Assembly (NCBI GenBank): GCA_964474755.1
Contig: CAYYUG010000008.1
Span: 19,725-83,724 of the forward strand
Source: GCA-2717185 sp964474755
GTDB taxonomy: Bacteria; Pseudomonadota; Alphaproteobacteria; UBA8366; GCA-2717185
DNA: 64,000 nucleotides
Reading direction: 5' to 3'
Position numbers and translations under genes: made by a program. The notes below the pieces were generated by a model that was not told the DNA's origin, searched no databases, and saw nothing but the letters and a program-made list of their open reading frames with translations. Positions 45,968 through 55,221 of the stretch are shown one piece after another; position 1 is the stretch's first letter, and the number at the start of each line of letters is the position of its first letter.

Positions 45968-46624
45968 ATGCCCCGAATTTCCCTAATTCATGCCGTGCCT
46001 GTTGCTATTGATCCGGTAGTCGAAACCTTCCAGTTGGAATGGCCCGAAGCGGAGGTGTACAGCCTACTAGAAAACTCTTTACCCAACGATCTACAAAACA
46101 CCGGCAAAATCGACAATGCCATGATAAAACGCTTCAAGAGGCTCGCTGACTACGCAGCCGATACTGGAGCAGACGGAATCCTATTTACGTGCTCCGCGTT
46201 TGGAATAGCGATTGAGGCGGCTGCAGCAGCACACGCACCGCTTCCGGTTCTCAAACCTAACGAAGCCATGTTCGAAGAAGCAATGAGTATGGGCGGTCGC
46301 ATTGGCATGATCGCAACTTTCCAACCCAGTATCCCATCAATGGCCCAGGAATTCGATGAGATGGCAGCGGCTGCCCGATCATTGGCAAAGCTTGAAACCA
46401 CCTGCGTCCCGGAAGCAATGACAGCCTTGCTCGATGGGGACACGGAGACCCATAACCGCTTGGTCGCAGGCGCCGTCGACCAACTTGCCGATACCGATGT
46501 GCTGCTCTTAGCACAATTCTCTACCGCACAAGCCCATGCGGCTGTCAAAGTCCGGTACAACAAACCGATTTTAACTAGCCCCGGCAGTGCTGTGCGCAAA
46601 TTGCGCGAATTGCTCGGCAGCTAG
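45968..46624 (+). CDS. Aspartate/glutamate (hydantoin) racemase family protein
   Basis: A 218-residue protein. The first catalytic cysteine is present at C75 in LFTCSAFG, but the second-half position, normally a Cys, reads LAQFSTAQAH with Ser185 nearby. It may therefore be a one-base isomerase or decarboxylase-like member rather than a two-base racemase. The Asp/Glu racemase superfamily includes hydantoin racemases and arylmalonate decarboxylases. The C-terminal LTSPGSAVRKL fits the family. It is divergent from the DehI operon and is followed by a terminator region. Confidence 0.78.
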   Translation: MPRISLIHAVPVAIDPVVETFQLEWPEAEVYSLLENSLPNDLQNTGKIDNAMIKRFKRLADYAADTGADGILFTCSAFGIAIEAAAAAHAPLPVLKPNEAMFEEAMSMGGRIGMIATFQPSIPSMAQEFDEMAAAARSLAKLETTCVPEAMTALLDGDTETHNRLVAGAVDQLADTDVLLLAQFSTAQAHAAVKVRYNKPILTSPGSAVRKLRELLGS

Positions 46625-46875
46625 GACTGCGCATCAACGGCGCGACCCAGCGATTGACTTTCGATAACATTGACAGAGAGCCCGCCATTACCTTTGGACA
46701 CGCACTATTCTTTGAACTGCATAGTTGAAACCCGAGAGTAGGTCATCGACACGCATAAGGGTATTATCGAAACTACCCTCGCCTCCCAAACGCCTAAACA
46801 CCAGATGTTTTCGATGCGATTCCTTATAGTTTCCTGTTCAATATTCACTGAGACGGTAACTATGAGACTACAAAG

Positions 46876-46902
46876 CAAAAGGGCCGGCCACAGGGCCGAC
46901 CC
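46876..46902 (-). terminator. Rho-independent terminator after the 46924-47844 SDR gene
   Basis: Read on the minus strand, AGGGTCGGCC pairs with GGCCGGCCCT around a CTGT loop (ten pairs, one G-T), followed by TTTT. Read on the plus strand the hairpin has one C/A mismatch and is followed by CTTTAATTTT, so it may also weakly stop transcription from the racemase-family gene. Confidence 0.75.
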
Positions 46903-46923
46903 TCTTTAATTTTGAACAACAAA

Positions 46924-47844
46924 CTAGTTCATCGGCAAGCCCGGATGCACATCGCGCGAGTTAGCAATGTCAAAAAATTGCGGAGCCAAAGCCGGCATCG
47001 CACTTTCGGCGATAAGTTCCGGCGTCCACCCACCACCATGATGTACCATGCGCGTCGGCCGCGGCTGTCCGTAGAGCGACAGTTCGCCTCCCCGCTGGTG
47101 GAATATTTGACCGGTGACATGACCCGCGCCTTCCGACGCTAGAAAGGTGATCAACGAGGCGATCGCATCAGCTGGGCTCCGCGTCAAACGCTCCTCCCGC
47201 ATCTTGGCTGCGTCCGGATCCTTCGGTGTAGGAACCGAGCGGGTCATGCGGGTGTCGGCCGAAGGGCAGATCACGTTGCTAGTTACATTCTTGTTCTTAC
47301 TTTCCATCGCAACGATGCGCGACAAGCCGACAATGCCCATCTTTGCCGCCCCATAATTCGCCTGGCCGATATTACCGAGCAGGCCAGAGGTCGAACTGCA
47401 CATAATAATGCGGCCATATTCCTGCTCACGGAATAGATTGATCGCCGACCTATTGACGTTGAAATGACCGGTCAGATGTACGTCGATCACGTCCTGCCAA
47501 TCGTCCGGTGACATCTTGTGGAACATGCGGTCCCGCAAAATTCCAGCAGGATTGAAGATGATGTGCAGACCGCCAAGTTCGTCTCGTGCCTGCTGCACCA
47601 TGCCAAGGCAATCTTCGTAGCTGGCCACTGAGCCGAAATTCGGCGCAGCCTCGCCGCCACCGGCCTTAATGATGTTGGCAATTTCTTCCGCGGGGCCCTG
47701 CTCTCCACCCTCGCCGCCGCCGCCGACGCCCGGATCATTGACCAGTACCTTGGCCCCATTGGCGGCAAACATTTTGGCAACTTCAGCACCTACGCCCCGG
47801 CCACCTCCTGCTACGATCGCCACGCGACCATCCAGCATGCCCAT
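46924..47844 (-). CDS. SDR family oxidoreductase (MFE-2-like)
   Basis: A 306-residue short-chain dehydrogenase. IVAGGGRGVGAEVAKMF binds cofactor, VLVNDPGVGGGGEGGEQGPA is the insertion found in multifunctional beta-oxidation SDRs, and NYGAAKMG holds Tyr/Lys. NPAGILRDRMF replaces the usual NNAG. It may oxidise a 3-hydroxyacyl-CoA. AGGAGG lies ten bases upstream of ATG 47844; the ATG at 47853 is too close to it to be favoured. Confidence 0.9.
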   Translation of the reverse strand: MGMLDGRVAIVAGGGRGVGAEVAKMFAANGAKVLVNDPGVGGGGEGGEQGPAEEIANIIKAGGGEAAPNFGSVASYEDCLGMVQQARDELGGLHIIFNPAGILRDRMFHKMSPDDWQDVIDVHLTGHFNVNRSAINLFREQEYGRIIMCSSTSGLLGNIGQANYGAAKMGIVGLSRIVAMESKNKNVTSNVICPSADTRMTRSVPTPKDPDAAKMREERLTRSPADAIASLITFLASEGAGHVTGQIFHQRGGELSLYGQPRPTRMVHHGGGWTPELIAESAMPALAPQFFDIANSRDVHPGLPMN

Positions 47845-47963
47845 TTTTTGCATTCCTCCTGTGAAATATCGAATTATCTGTTTAACTTAGGCCTCCAGGG
47901 TGCGTTTGCACCCCGATCCTGTCAACTAACCGCGCCCACGTTATCGATCAATAACAGAGCCCG

Positions 47964-48191
47964 CTACAGGCTGCCTAGGGTCTGCTCGCCCTGTTGAATG
48001 TGCGCCGCGACCGTTGCATGAACGTGGATCTAATCGTCCTTCCGCCTGAAGCCATCAACAGAACCGGTAATGGCCAACGTGTCGCCACAGAAATCAAGAC
48101 GCAGGAACTTGGCGTCAATGCGGCCGCCGACTAGGAATCCTTCGTCAACCGATTGTGTAATCAAAATGAATACACAGGCTTTGCCCATCAT
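47964..48191 (-). pseudogene. MaoC-like dehydratase domain remnant
   Basis: Minus-strand reading from ATG 48191 gives VGGRIDAKFLRLDFCGDTL and ITGSVDGFRRKDD, then a TAG at 48030-48032, and continues as HVHATVAAHIQQGEQTLGSL before a second stop at 47964-47966. The D-x-KFLRLDF.GDTL.ITG pattern is that of the hotdog strand region of MaoC/FAS1-like dehydratases. Start and C-terminus are eroded. It is a relic of a gene that sat upstream of the SDR. Confidence 0.5.
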
Positions 48192-49256
48192 CTCCTGAGT
48201 AATCGTCGTGCAAAGCCACTATGCCAGCGCCCAATCTGCGTTGGTGTAAATGGTAGAGGGGACAAACTCCTAAATGCGTGTCGATCTGTCGATGGGGCAG
48301 TGCACGAGTCAGGGGCATTAACGCTTATTACATCTCCAGGACACCACCACGGCCATCGGCCGTTTGAACTCAGGGTCGAAGGAGGAACCAGTGGTCTTAT
48401 CGTGCCACCTACTGCCGGATAAGGGCGAGCTCTCATTCTTAAACAGCAACTGCACGAAGCGGCCTGACAGCAACAAAATCCCATTTTGCAGCGCTGTCTA
48501 ATATTCGGTGACCATGCTGCCCTTGTTCCACGCATGTAAATTTCATTCAAAACACCCCAGTGTCCGGCCCCACACGTCGTGCCGGAGAAGGGCAGCAAAC
48601 TGTCCAATCATCTGTGCATGCAACCCAGCAGGGTAACACAGCTTTTATGTCTCAACACGAGCCCTTATTGGCCAGAATTGTCGGGTCTAAGAACCGATCG
48701 CCTCTTAACCCAGCGCAAAGAACCTTTTGATCGTAAACTTTTACTGCATAAGTAAAAGTCGCCACACCATAGGGCCGAAGCAGCCGACCGTCGAAGCGGA
48801 ATAGGGCCCTAATATTCAAAATGCCTTATTAAATTCCTGGAATTCCGGCTTGCATGAGGGTTTCAGGCGAATAGGTCTGTCAGCCGGCATATGCAACCAC
48901 CGCTAGAGCATAGACCAAAAACGCGGCACACTTGAGAATACTGGAAACATCGTCTTCCTTCAATTCTTGTTTTTCTTCAGATACTTATAAAATATAAATT
49001 TAACAAGTCTATACAACTTTCGCGAGCACTCCGTCCTAAAAACAATGTTCCCTCGTCAAACGTCCGACTATCTAGCGATACTGAAGCATAAATTGCGCAC
49101 GATGAACCAAAGGCATAGAATATGACGTCGGAATGATTAGAATCCGTCTGATAATGACTACCTTTTTGTAAGGCATAGGCGCCGCTCTTTTGGGCATTTT
49201 CCAAAATTTTGGCAAATAATTTCTGATGATGCATAGAACTTGATGAGTGGCTGATA
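48192..49256. other. Long intergenic region upstream of the pilus locus, no intact gene
   Basis: About 1.06 kb without a convincing gene. Minus-strand frames show short protein-like pieces (for example SSFDPEFKRPMAVVVSW near 48.4 kb) interrupted by stops, so the left part looks like decayed coding sequence. From about 48.7 kb the base composition turns AT-rich, and an open minus-strand frame under cpaB has no family resemblance. The promoter of the cpa operon is expected near 49.1-49.25 kb. Confidence 0.5.
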
Positions 49257-50285
49257 ATGAGGCTTTTGTTGATTGGCTTAATCCTTCTTGCAGTTGTCGC
49301 TGCCGGCGGTGCTGCACTGATGGTCAAGCGCCTGTTGGACGCGCAGATTGAGCAACAAGCCCAGAATGCTGCAGAGATAAAAACGGTTGAGATTAAGGGT
49401 GTATATGTGCTTGTTGCAGACGAACGAATATCCATCGGTACCACTCTCACAAAGGGTAAGCTCCGATGGCAAAAATGGCCGGATGATGCTTTAGAAACAA
49501 TTTTTCTTTCTTCAGAAAAGCGCGACACAAATCTTATGCAACAATTCGTTGGCAAAATAACACGGCAAAGTATAGCAGAAGGAACGCCAATAACTGACGA
49601 TATGGTATTTAGTCGCGGGAAAGCTGGCTTCCTTTCCGGCATACTTGACAAAGGCTTCCGGGCTGTTTCTATAAAAGTCGATTTACAATCAGGTGTCGGC
49701 GGCTTCGTGCTGCCAGGCGACCGGGTGGATATATTAGTTACATTTGATGCGCGACAATTGACGCAGGGACTGTCTCGTTCGAACAGCGGCAATTATGACG
49801 AAGGTGTCGAAGAAAATGGCGGGCCAATTGATATTGGACCAGTCAAATACAGTACCGAAACAATTTTGCAGGGCATCCGCGTACTAGGCATTGACCAGCA
49901 GTTCAAAGAAGTCAAAGGCGAGGCCTCGGTTGCAAAATCCACAACCTTGGAAGTTTCACCAAAGCAAGCCGAAATTTTGGCAGTGGCACGTGCTATGGGA
50001 AAACTTAGTTTAACCTTACGTAGCAAGGAAAATGATAACTCCGAATTGACTACTAAGTCTCTCACTACGGACGTTGACTTCAGCCCGACACTGCAAAATA
50101 TTGTTGCCCGCATAGCTGAGGCTAAACAAAGAAAGAAGCGAGCGGATTACAAAAAAACAAAAGACCTTCCTCACTCTAAAGCCAAACCGGTTGAGATAGC
50201 ACCCAAACCGGTTGAGCCAATATTAAAAGAAGTTAGAGTGATTCGTGGCGATGTTCAGTCAATTCAAAAGTTTCCTTCTAAATGA
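49257..50285 (+). CDS. cpaB: Flp pilus assembly protein CpaB/RcpC
   Basis: A 342-residue protein, first gene of the Tad operon. It has an N-terminal membrane anchor (LLIGLILLAVVAAGGAALMV), a SAF-type domain (residues about 45-120, IKGVYVLVADERISIGTTL), and the RcpC-type segment GFRAVSIKVDLQSGVGGFVLPGDRVDILVTF. A lysine-rich tail with repeated KPVE units follows. CpaB/RcpC anchors the secretin or interacts with peptidoglycan in the periplasm. Its stop overlaps the cpaC start by 4 bp. Confidence 0.92.
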   Translation: MRLLLIGLILLAVVAAGGAALMVKRLLDAQIEQQAQNAAEIKTVEIKGVYVLVADERISIGTTLTKGKLRWQKWPDDALETIFLSSEKRDTNLMQQFVGKITRQSIAEGTPITDDMVFSRGKAGFLSGILDKGFRAVSIKVDLQSGVGGFVLPGDRVDILVTFDARQLTQGLSRSNSGNYDEGVEENGGPIDIGPVKYSTETILQGIRVLGIDQQFKEVKGEASVAKSTTLEVSPKQAEILAVARAMGKLSLTLRSKENDNSELTTKSLTTDVDFSPTLQNIVARIAEAKQRKKRADYKKTKDLPHSKAKPVEIAPKPVEPILKEVRVIRGDVQSIQKFPSK

Positions 50286-51766
50286 ACATGTTCAAAATTT
50301 TTTGTTTTCTGTTCAGGTTCCGAAAGCAAATCATTACGTGGCCAATTTTTGGCTTAACGTTTGCGGTATTAGTTTCCGGCGTCGTCTATGCGCAGAATAG
50401 TTCGACGACGATAGTTCCGGAGCCTTTAACATCAGTAGAAAAAAAATCACCATCAAAGGACATCCCCACGCTCAACGCCGAAACAATTTCTATTCCCCTT
50501 AATAAAGCTCATTTTATTCAACTTCTAGAGCCAATAAGGGATGTTATAATCGCGAATCCAAATATCGCTGACGTGCTTGTTAAAACGCCGAACGACCTCT
50601 ACCTAATCGGGAAAGCACTCGGAAGAACTAACGTATTCCTACTGGGAGCTGACGGACAAATAACAAGACATATTGTTATTGATGTCGAAAGCGATATCAT
50701 TGCTGCTCGCAAAGCAATTAAGTCACTATTGCCAGATGCGAATGTCGATGTAAAAGGTATTGGTGATAGCTTAGTTCTTACAGGAACAGTTCGTTCCGCT
50801 AACGAATCCGTGGATGCCGCTACGGTTGCGCGACGGTTTGTCGAGCAAGATAGCAACGTCATTAACATGTTGCGTATCTTAAAGGACCTTCAAGTACTCC
50901 TTCAAGTCCGCGTAGCAGAAATGCAACGAACGACAATTAAAAATTTATCAGTGAGTGCTTCATTTAATAAGATCCTTAGAAACAGGGCCCTTAATGCTTT
51001 AACGACCGCAATTGTTCCTTCAGGGTCTATTCCCGCTATAACTGGGACAGTAACTTTCAACAAATTAGGGTTACAGGCTGCGACTTTCTCAGCACTTGAG
51101 CGCCAAGGCCTCATTAAGACTCTGGCAGAGCCAGCATTGACGGCAATTTCAGGTGAAACGGCGAATTTTTTAGCCGGTGGTGAGATCCCAACGCCGTCGG
51201 GTGTCGATAATCAAGGCCGATTAATCATAGATTTCCGAGAATTTGGTGTCGCCCTTAGTTTTACACCAACAGTATTAGATCATGATCAAATTAATCTTAG
51301 GATATCAACAGAAGTTAGCCGCCAGTCTAACGAAAATAGATTAGTTCTCCCATTTGGAACCGTTAATCAATCAGTCGACGTCCTCGGCCTTTCCATCAGG
51401 CGAGCGCAAAGTACAGTAAATTTGACTAGCGGAACCAGCATGATGATTGCTGGAATGCTTCAAAGAGACGAAGTCAACCAAACAGATGGAACCCCTTGGC
51501 TGAAGGACGTTCCTATTCTGGGGGCACTTTTCAGAAGTCAAGCATTCCAAAACAACGAAACCGAACTTGTTGTTTTGGTTACTCCCTATATCGTTCGACC
51601 AGTAAAACCAACTAACAAACTTAACCTGCCCACTGACGGTTTTGCTTCTGCCAGCGACACCGATCTTTATCTGTTAGGCCGGTTATATAAGCAATATGGT
51701 CGTAATAAGAGCGGGCGACAGAAAATTCCTTTAATTCAAGGACCCGTCGGGTATGTTTTAAAATGA
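50282..51766 (+). CDS. cpaC: Tad pilus outer-membrane secretin CpaC/RcpA
   Basis: A 494-residue secretin. An N-terminal signal segment (IFGLTFAVLVSGVVYAQN) precedes a pilus-formation N-terminal domain (about 60-130: INKAHF..., ANPNIADVLVKTPNDLYLIGKALGRTNVFLLG), a BON-like stretch, and the secretin core with VTFNKLGLQAATFSALERQG, GGEIPTP and the C-terminal LVVLVTPYIVRPV. It forms the outer-membrane pore for Flp fibres. It overlaps cpaB and cpaD by 4 bp each. Confidence 0.95.
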   Translation: MNMFKIFCFLFRFRKQIITWPIFGLTFAVLVSGVVYAQNSSTTIVPEPLTSVEKKSPSKDIPTLNAETISIPLNKAHFIQLLEPIRDVIIANPNIADVLVKTPNDLYLIGKALGRTNVFLLGADGQITRHIVIDVESDIIAARKAIKSLLPDANVDVKGIGDSLVLTGTVRSANESVDAATVARRFVEQDSNVINMLRILKDLQVLLQVRVAEMQRTTIKNLSVSASFNKILRNRALNALTTAIVPSGSIPAITGTVTFNKLGLQAATFSALERQGLIKTLAEPALTAISGETANFLAGGEIPTPSGVDNQGRLIIDFREFGVALSFTPTVLDHDQINLRISTEVSRQSNENRLVLPFGTVNQSVDVLGLSIRRAQSTVNLTSGTSMMIAGMLQRDEVNQTDGTPWLKDVPILGALFRSQAFQNNETELVVLVTPYIVRPVKPTNKLNLPTDGFASASDTDLYLLGRLYKQYGRNKSGRQKIPLIQGPVGYVLK

Positions 51767-52446
51767 CCTTGTTTTATCAAAAATATCTCTGCATCAATCA
51801 CGTATTGCAGCTGTTAGCCGTAGCTTGTGTAGCAGGAATTTGTGCTGCCTGTGTTAGTTCAAATAATGAGGCTAAACCTATTCAACACTACCCCATAAAT
51901 TCTGAACTTGTAACTTTTACAGTTGGCTTGAGATTTGATAGCCAGGAAAACTTAGCTTTTGCTCACGACGAACAAACATTCAAAAAGTTTTTAAGGGAAT
52001 TTGCGCGACGTGGACGCAGTCCACTTACTGTGTCGACAACTCCTCAGTCAAAACTTGAAAATGAGAAATCAGTGATCATGCGCCTGGTGGCCGAAGGAGT
52101 TGACCGCCAGTCTATTATACTAAAACAAGGAGCAGCGCCTAAAACAGATGCATTTGGTGTGATGTTTAGCTTCCGTGGTTATATGGTAGATGTACCAATT
52201 TGTGAGAATTGGCTTGAAGCAAAGAATCATAATCAAACAAATTTACCGCATGCTAATTACGGATGTTCTTATCAACGCAATATCGGCTTAATGTTGGCTG
52301 ATCCAGGTGACTTAGTAGCACCAAAAGGCATATCCGGCACCGATGCACGCAGAATGGATGAAGTTATTCGGGTCTTCAGACGAGGAGAAGCCGCAGGCGC
52401 TGCTGTTCCAAAGGATGAAAAATCTACGTTCGCGGATCCGACCTAG
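51763..52446 (+). CDS. cpaD: Tad pilus assembly lipoprotein CpaD
   Basis: A 227-residue protein with a lipoprotein signal: hydrophobic LLAVACVAGICAAC with the modified cysteine. The body has FLREFARRGRSPLTVSTTP, an OmpA/CpaD-like segment, and the tail NLPHANYGCSYQRNIGLMLADP typical of CpaD. It helps localise the secretin in the outer membrane. It begins 4 bp inside the end of cpaC and is followed 40 bp later by cpaE. Confidence 0.9.
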   Translation: MTLFYQKYLCINHVLQLLAVACVAGICAACVSSNNEAKPIQHYPINSELVTFTVGLRFDSQENLAFAHDEQTFKKFLREFARRGRSPLTVSTTPQSKLENEKSVIMRLVAEGVDRQSIILKQGAAPKTDAFGVMFSFRGYMVDVPICENWLEAKNHNQTNLPHANYGCSYQRNIGLMLADPGDLVAPKGISGTDARRMDEVIRVFRRGEAAGAAVPKDEKSTFADPT

Positions 52447-52486
52447 TAACAATAAGTTCTCGGCAGATAAATTAACGGCTAGAACC

Positions 52487-53680
52487 ATGACCCTCCGGAT
52501 TTCCATAGCGGCATTTTCTATAGAAAGTGAAACCGTCAACGTCGTAGAAGCACTCCGGAACCAACGGCAGTATTCACGTTGTGAAATTATTAATCAGGAA
52601 GGCGGTATAGGGGCGGCAAGAAATTTTCTTGCAGAAAATGAAACTCCAAACTTGCTAATTATCGAAACTGATTTAGTTGGAACCCCTTTATTCGAAGAAT
52701 TGGAATCACTTGCAAGTGTGTTTGATCCGAACAGTCGTTTAATGCTCATTGGACAAGAGAATGACATTCAATTGTACCGCCAGCTTATAGAAATGGGTAT
52801 TAGTGAGTATCTCTGCGGTCCTATAAACGAAGATCAGTTAAAAAACAGTATCAACGAGTTATATGCGGACCCTGAAGCCATTGATCTCGGTCGCGTAATC
52901 GCTTGCGTTGGAGCCAGAGGAGGTGCCGGCAGTAGTACGGTAGCTTCTAATCTTGCCTACACTTTAGGCCAGCAATATTTGAACGAGGTAATATTAGTCG
53001 ACCTTGACCTTTGTTTTGGTACAGCTGCGTTAGCACTCAATCTACAACAACGGCAGAGTATTTCCGATGCATTGGCGCAGCCGAACCGTCTTGACGATGT
53101 ACTGATAGAAAGGTTCATGCTGAAGTATAATGAATACCTTTCTGTCGTGGCCGCACCGACTGTCCTGGGTAGTGACTATGAAATACCGTTAAATGCATTC
53201 GAAATTTTTCTCGAACTTGTGCGCAAAATGTCACCTTTCATTGTTCTCGATGTTCCCCATCAATGGTCACCCTGGGTGAGTGAAGTTCTTTTGGATGCGA
53301 ATGAGGTTTTGGTGGTTGCCTATCCCGACCTGGCTAACCTTCGTGATGCACAAGCAATTTTTGAAAGGCTGATGGAGAAACGAAATGTCGACGAACCAAC
53401 ACGTTTAGTGCTTAATCGCGTTGGTATGGCCAAGGGATCTGAGGTTGGTCCAAAAGATTTTGAGGGCGCCACCAAAGTAGAGCCGACATTAAACATTCCA
53501 TTTGATCCCAAACTTTTCAGCATAGCTCTAAATAATGGCCAATCCATTGCAGAAGTTAGCAAGCGAGCAAAGTCGACTAAATTGTTTAGTGAACTTGCAA
53601 CGATTGTGAGTGGTAAAATGAAGGCTAAGCAACAACGTTCAGGGCGAGGGCTTATTAACTTTATGAAATCTAAAAAATGA
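52487..53680 (+). CDS. cpaE: Tad pilus localisation ATPase CpaE/TadZ
   Basis: A 397-residue MinD/ParA-type protein. An N-terminal receiver-like domain (about 1-125) is followed by a deviant Walker A, GARGGAGSST (142-151), where a serine replaces the usual lysine partner, and VILVDLDLCFGTAAL. CpaE/TadZ positions the pilus machine at the pole. ATG 52487 begins the receiver domain; a longer frame overlaps the end of cpaD and is less likely. The stop overlaps cpaF by 4 bp. Confidence 0.92.
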   Translation: MTLRISIAAFSIESETVNVVEALRNQRQYSRCEIINQEGGIGAARNFLAENETPNLLIIETDLVGTPLFEELESLASVFDPNSRLMLIGQENDIQLYRQLIEMGISEYLCGPINEDQLKNSINELYADPEAIDLGRVIACVGARGGAGSSTVASNLAYTLGQQYLNEVILVDLDLCFGTAALALNLQQRQSISDALAQPNRLDDVLIERFMLKYNEYLSVVAAPTVLGSDYEIPLNAFEIFLELVRKMSPFIVLDVPHQWSPWVSEVLLDANEVLVVAYPDLANLRDAQAIFERLMEKRNVDEPTRLVLNRVGMAKGSEVGPKDFEGATKVEPTLNIPFDPKLFSIALNNGQSIAEVSKRAKSTKLFSELATIVSGKMKAKQQRSGRGLINFMKSKK

Positions 53681-55221
53681 CTACTTTTGGACGTAGAGTT
53701 AAAACACCGGAAACAAAGGACTCAACCTTACTGGCAGAGCCCGTTGACGACACGCCTACTGCAGATAGTCCGGTCACCTTAGTGACTTCCCCGGAATATT
53801 CTGACCCACAGCCAACAGTCCAGCCAGAAAAAATCAATGAGCCAAAATCTGCGACAGTACCCGTGCTTGATATGGCTAAACTCGAGGGCGGGGAACAGGA
53901 AACGCAAAAAAGTGTGGATAGTGAACCACTACCGAGGCAAGGGCCGCTTGATGAAAAGCTACAAGAAATAAAAGTTAGTGTTTTTAATTACCTAATTGAA
54001 GCGGTAGACCTTTCGCAACTCGCGTCTCTCGAACATTCAGAGGTGCGCGAAGAAATTAGTGACATTGCTAGTGAAATAATTGGCATGCGAGGCTTTGTAC
54101 TTAGTGCACAAGAGCAGCAACACGTAATAGAAGATATTTGCAACGATGTACTGGGTCTCGGACCTTTGGAACCACTACTGGCCCGTGATGATATCACTGA
54201 TATCATGGTGAATGGTCCGGATAAAGTCTATATCGAAACCAAGGGAAAACTGGAGCTTACCGACGTTAAGTTCCGCGATGCTGCACAACTCATGAACGTA
54301 TGTCAGCGTATTGTTACAGCTGTTGGGCGCCGCGTTGATGAAGCTAGCCCAATCTGTGATGCGCGCTTGCTTGATGGATCACGAGTGAATGTCATAGCAA
54401 ACCCGTTGTCAGTTGATGGGGCGACACTCACAATTCGAAAATTCCAGAAGGAAAAATTAACACTCGATAACCTAATAGACTTCAAAAGCGTATCGCCAGA
54501 ATGCGCACAGGTCTTAGAGGTCATCGGGGGTTGCCGGCTAAACATCTTAGTTTCGGGTGGAACGGGATCGGGTAAGACCACGTTACTTAATTGTCTCACA
54601 AACTTTATCGAGGACGGCGAGCGTGTTGTCACTTGTGAGGATGCCGCAGAACTACAACTGAAAAACCCACACGTCGTGCGTTTAGAAACTCGTCCGGCAA
54701 ACCTCGAAGGCGCAGGCGAGGTAACAATGCGCGATCTCGTACGGAATTGCCTTCGAATGCGCCCGGAACGCATTATCGTTGGAGAGGTCCGCGGCTCCGA
54801 AGCATTTGACCTTTTACAAGCGATGAACACTGGTCACGACGGCTCGATGGGTACCGTGCACGCTAACAACCCACGTGAAGGAATCTCTCGTATCGAAAAC
54901 ATGATCGCTATGGGTGGCTTCAACCTTCCCGCAAAGGCAATGAGGGAACAAATTGCTTCAGCTATCAACGTCGTAGTGCAAGCCGCGCGTTTGCGTGACG
55001 GCTCACGAAAAATTACTCACGTGACCGAGGTAATCGGCATGGAAGGTGATGTAGTAACCATGCAAGACCTCTTTGTCTTTGAGATAGAGGGCGAGGACGC
55101 GGATGGAAACATTATCGGCCAACATAAGGCAACAGGCCTTCGTCCCACATTTTGGGATAAGGCTCGATATTTTGGTCTCGAAGAAAAATTAGCCAACGCA
55201 TTAGAAGCTTCTAATGTTTGA
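53677..55221 (+). CDS. cpaF: Tad pilus secretion ATPase CpaF/TadA
   Basis: A 514-residue secretion ATPase. After a low-complexity acidic N-terminus (about 1-95), the motor domain includes LGPLEPLLARDDITDIMVNG, Walker A GGTGSGKTT (294-302), the Asp box CEDAAEL, Walker B-like RIIVGEVRGSEAFDLL and the His box TGHDGSMGTVHANNPREG. It powers Flp pilus polymerisation. The disordered N-terminus of about 90 residues is longer than in many relatives. It overlaps tadB by 8 bp. Confidence 0.95.
   Translation: MTTFGRRVKTPETKDSTLLAEPVDDTPTADSPVTLVTSPEYSDPQPTVQPEKINEPKSATVPVLDMAKLEGGEQETQKSVDSEPLPRQGPLDEKLQEIKVSVFNYLIEAVDLSQLASLEHSEVREEISDIASEIIGMRGFVLSAQEQQHVIEDICNDVLGLGPLEPLLARDDITDIMVNGPDKVYIETKGKLELTDVKFRDAAQLMNVCQRIVTAVGRRVDEASPICDARLLDGSRVNVIANPLSVDGATLTIRKFQKEKLTLDNLIDFKSVSPECAQVLEVIGGCRLNILVSGGTGSGKTTLLNCLTNFIEDGERVVTCEDAAELQLKNPHVVRLETRPANLEGAGEVTMRDLVRNCLRMRPERIIVGEVRGSEAFDLLQAMNTGHDGSMGTVHANNPREGISRIENMIAMGGFNLPAKAMREQIASAINVVVQAARLRDGSRKITHVTEVIGMEGDVVTMQDLFVFEIEGEDADGNIIGQHKATGLRPTFWDKARYFGLEEKLANALEASNV

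Noticed and set aside
48188..48607. 139-codon minus-strand open frame
   Set aside because: Low-complexity, cysteine/arginine-rich translation with no resemblance; other frames in this stretch look equally like decayed coding.
48977..49792. Long open frame (271 codons) on the minus strand under cpaB
   Set aside because: It lies almost fully inside the opposite strand of cpaB and extends into AT-rich upstream sequence, is serine-rich with no family resemblance, and has no Shine-Dalgarno.
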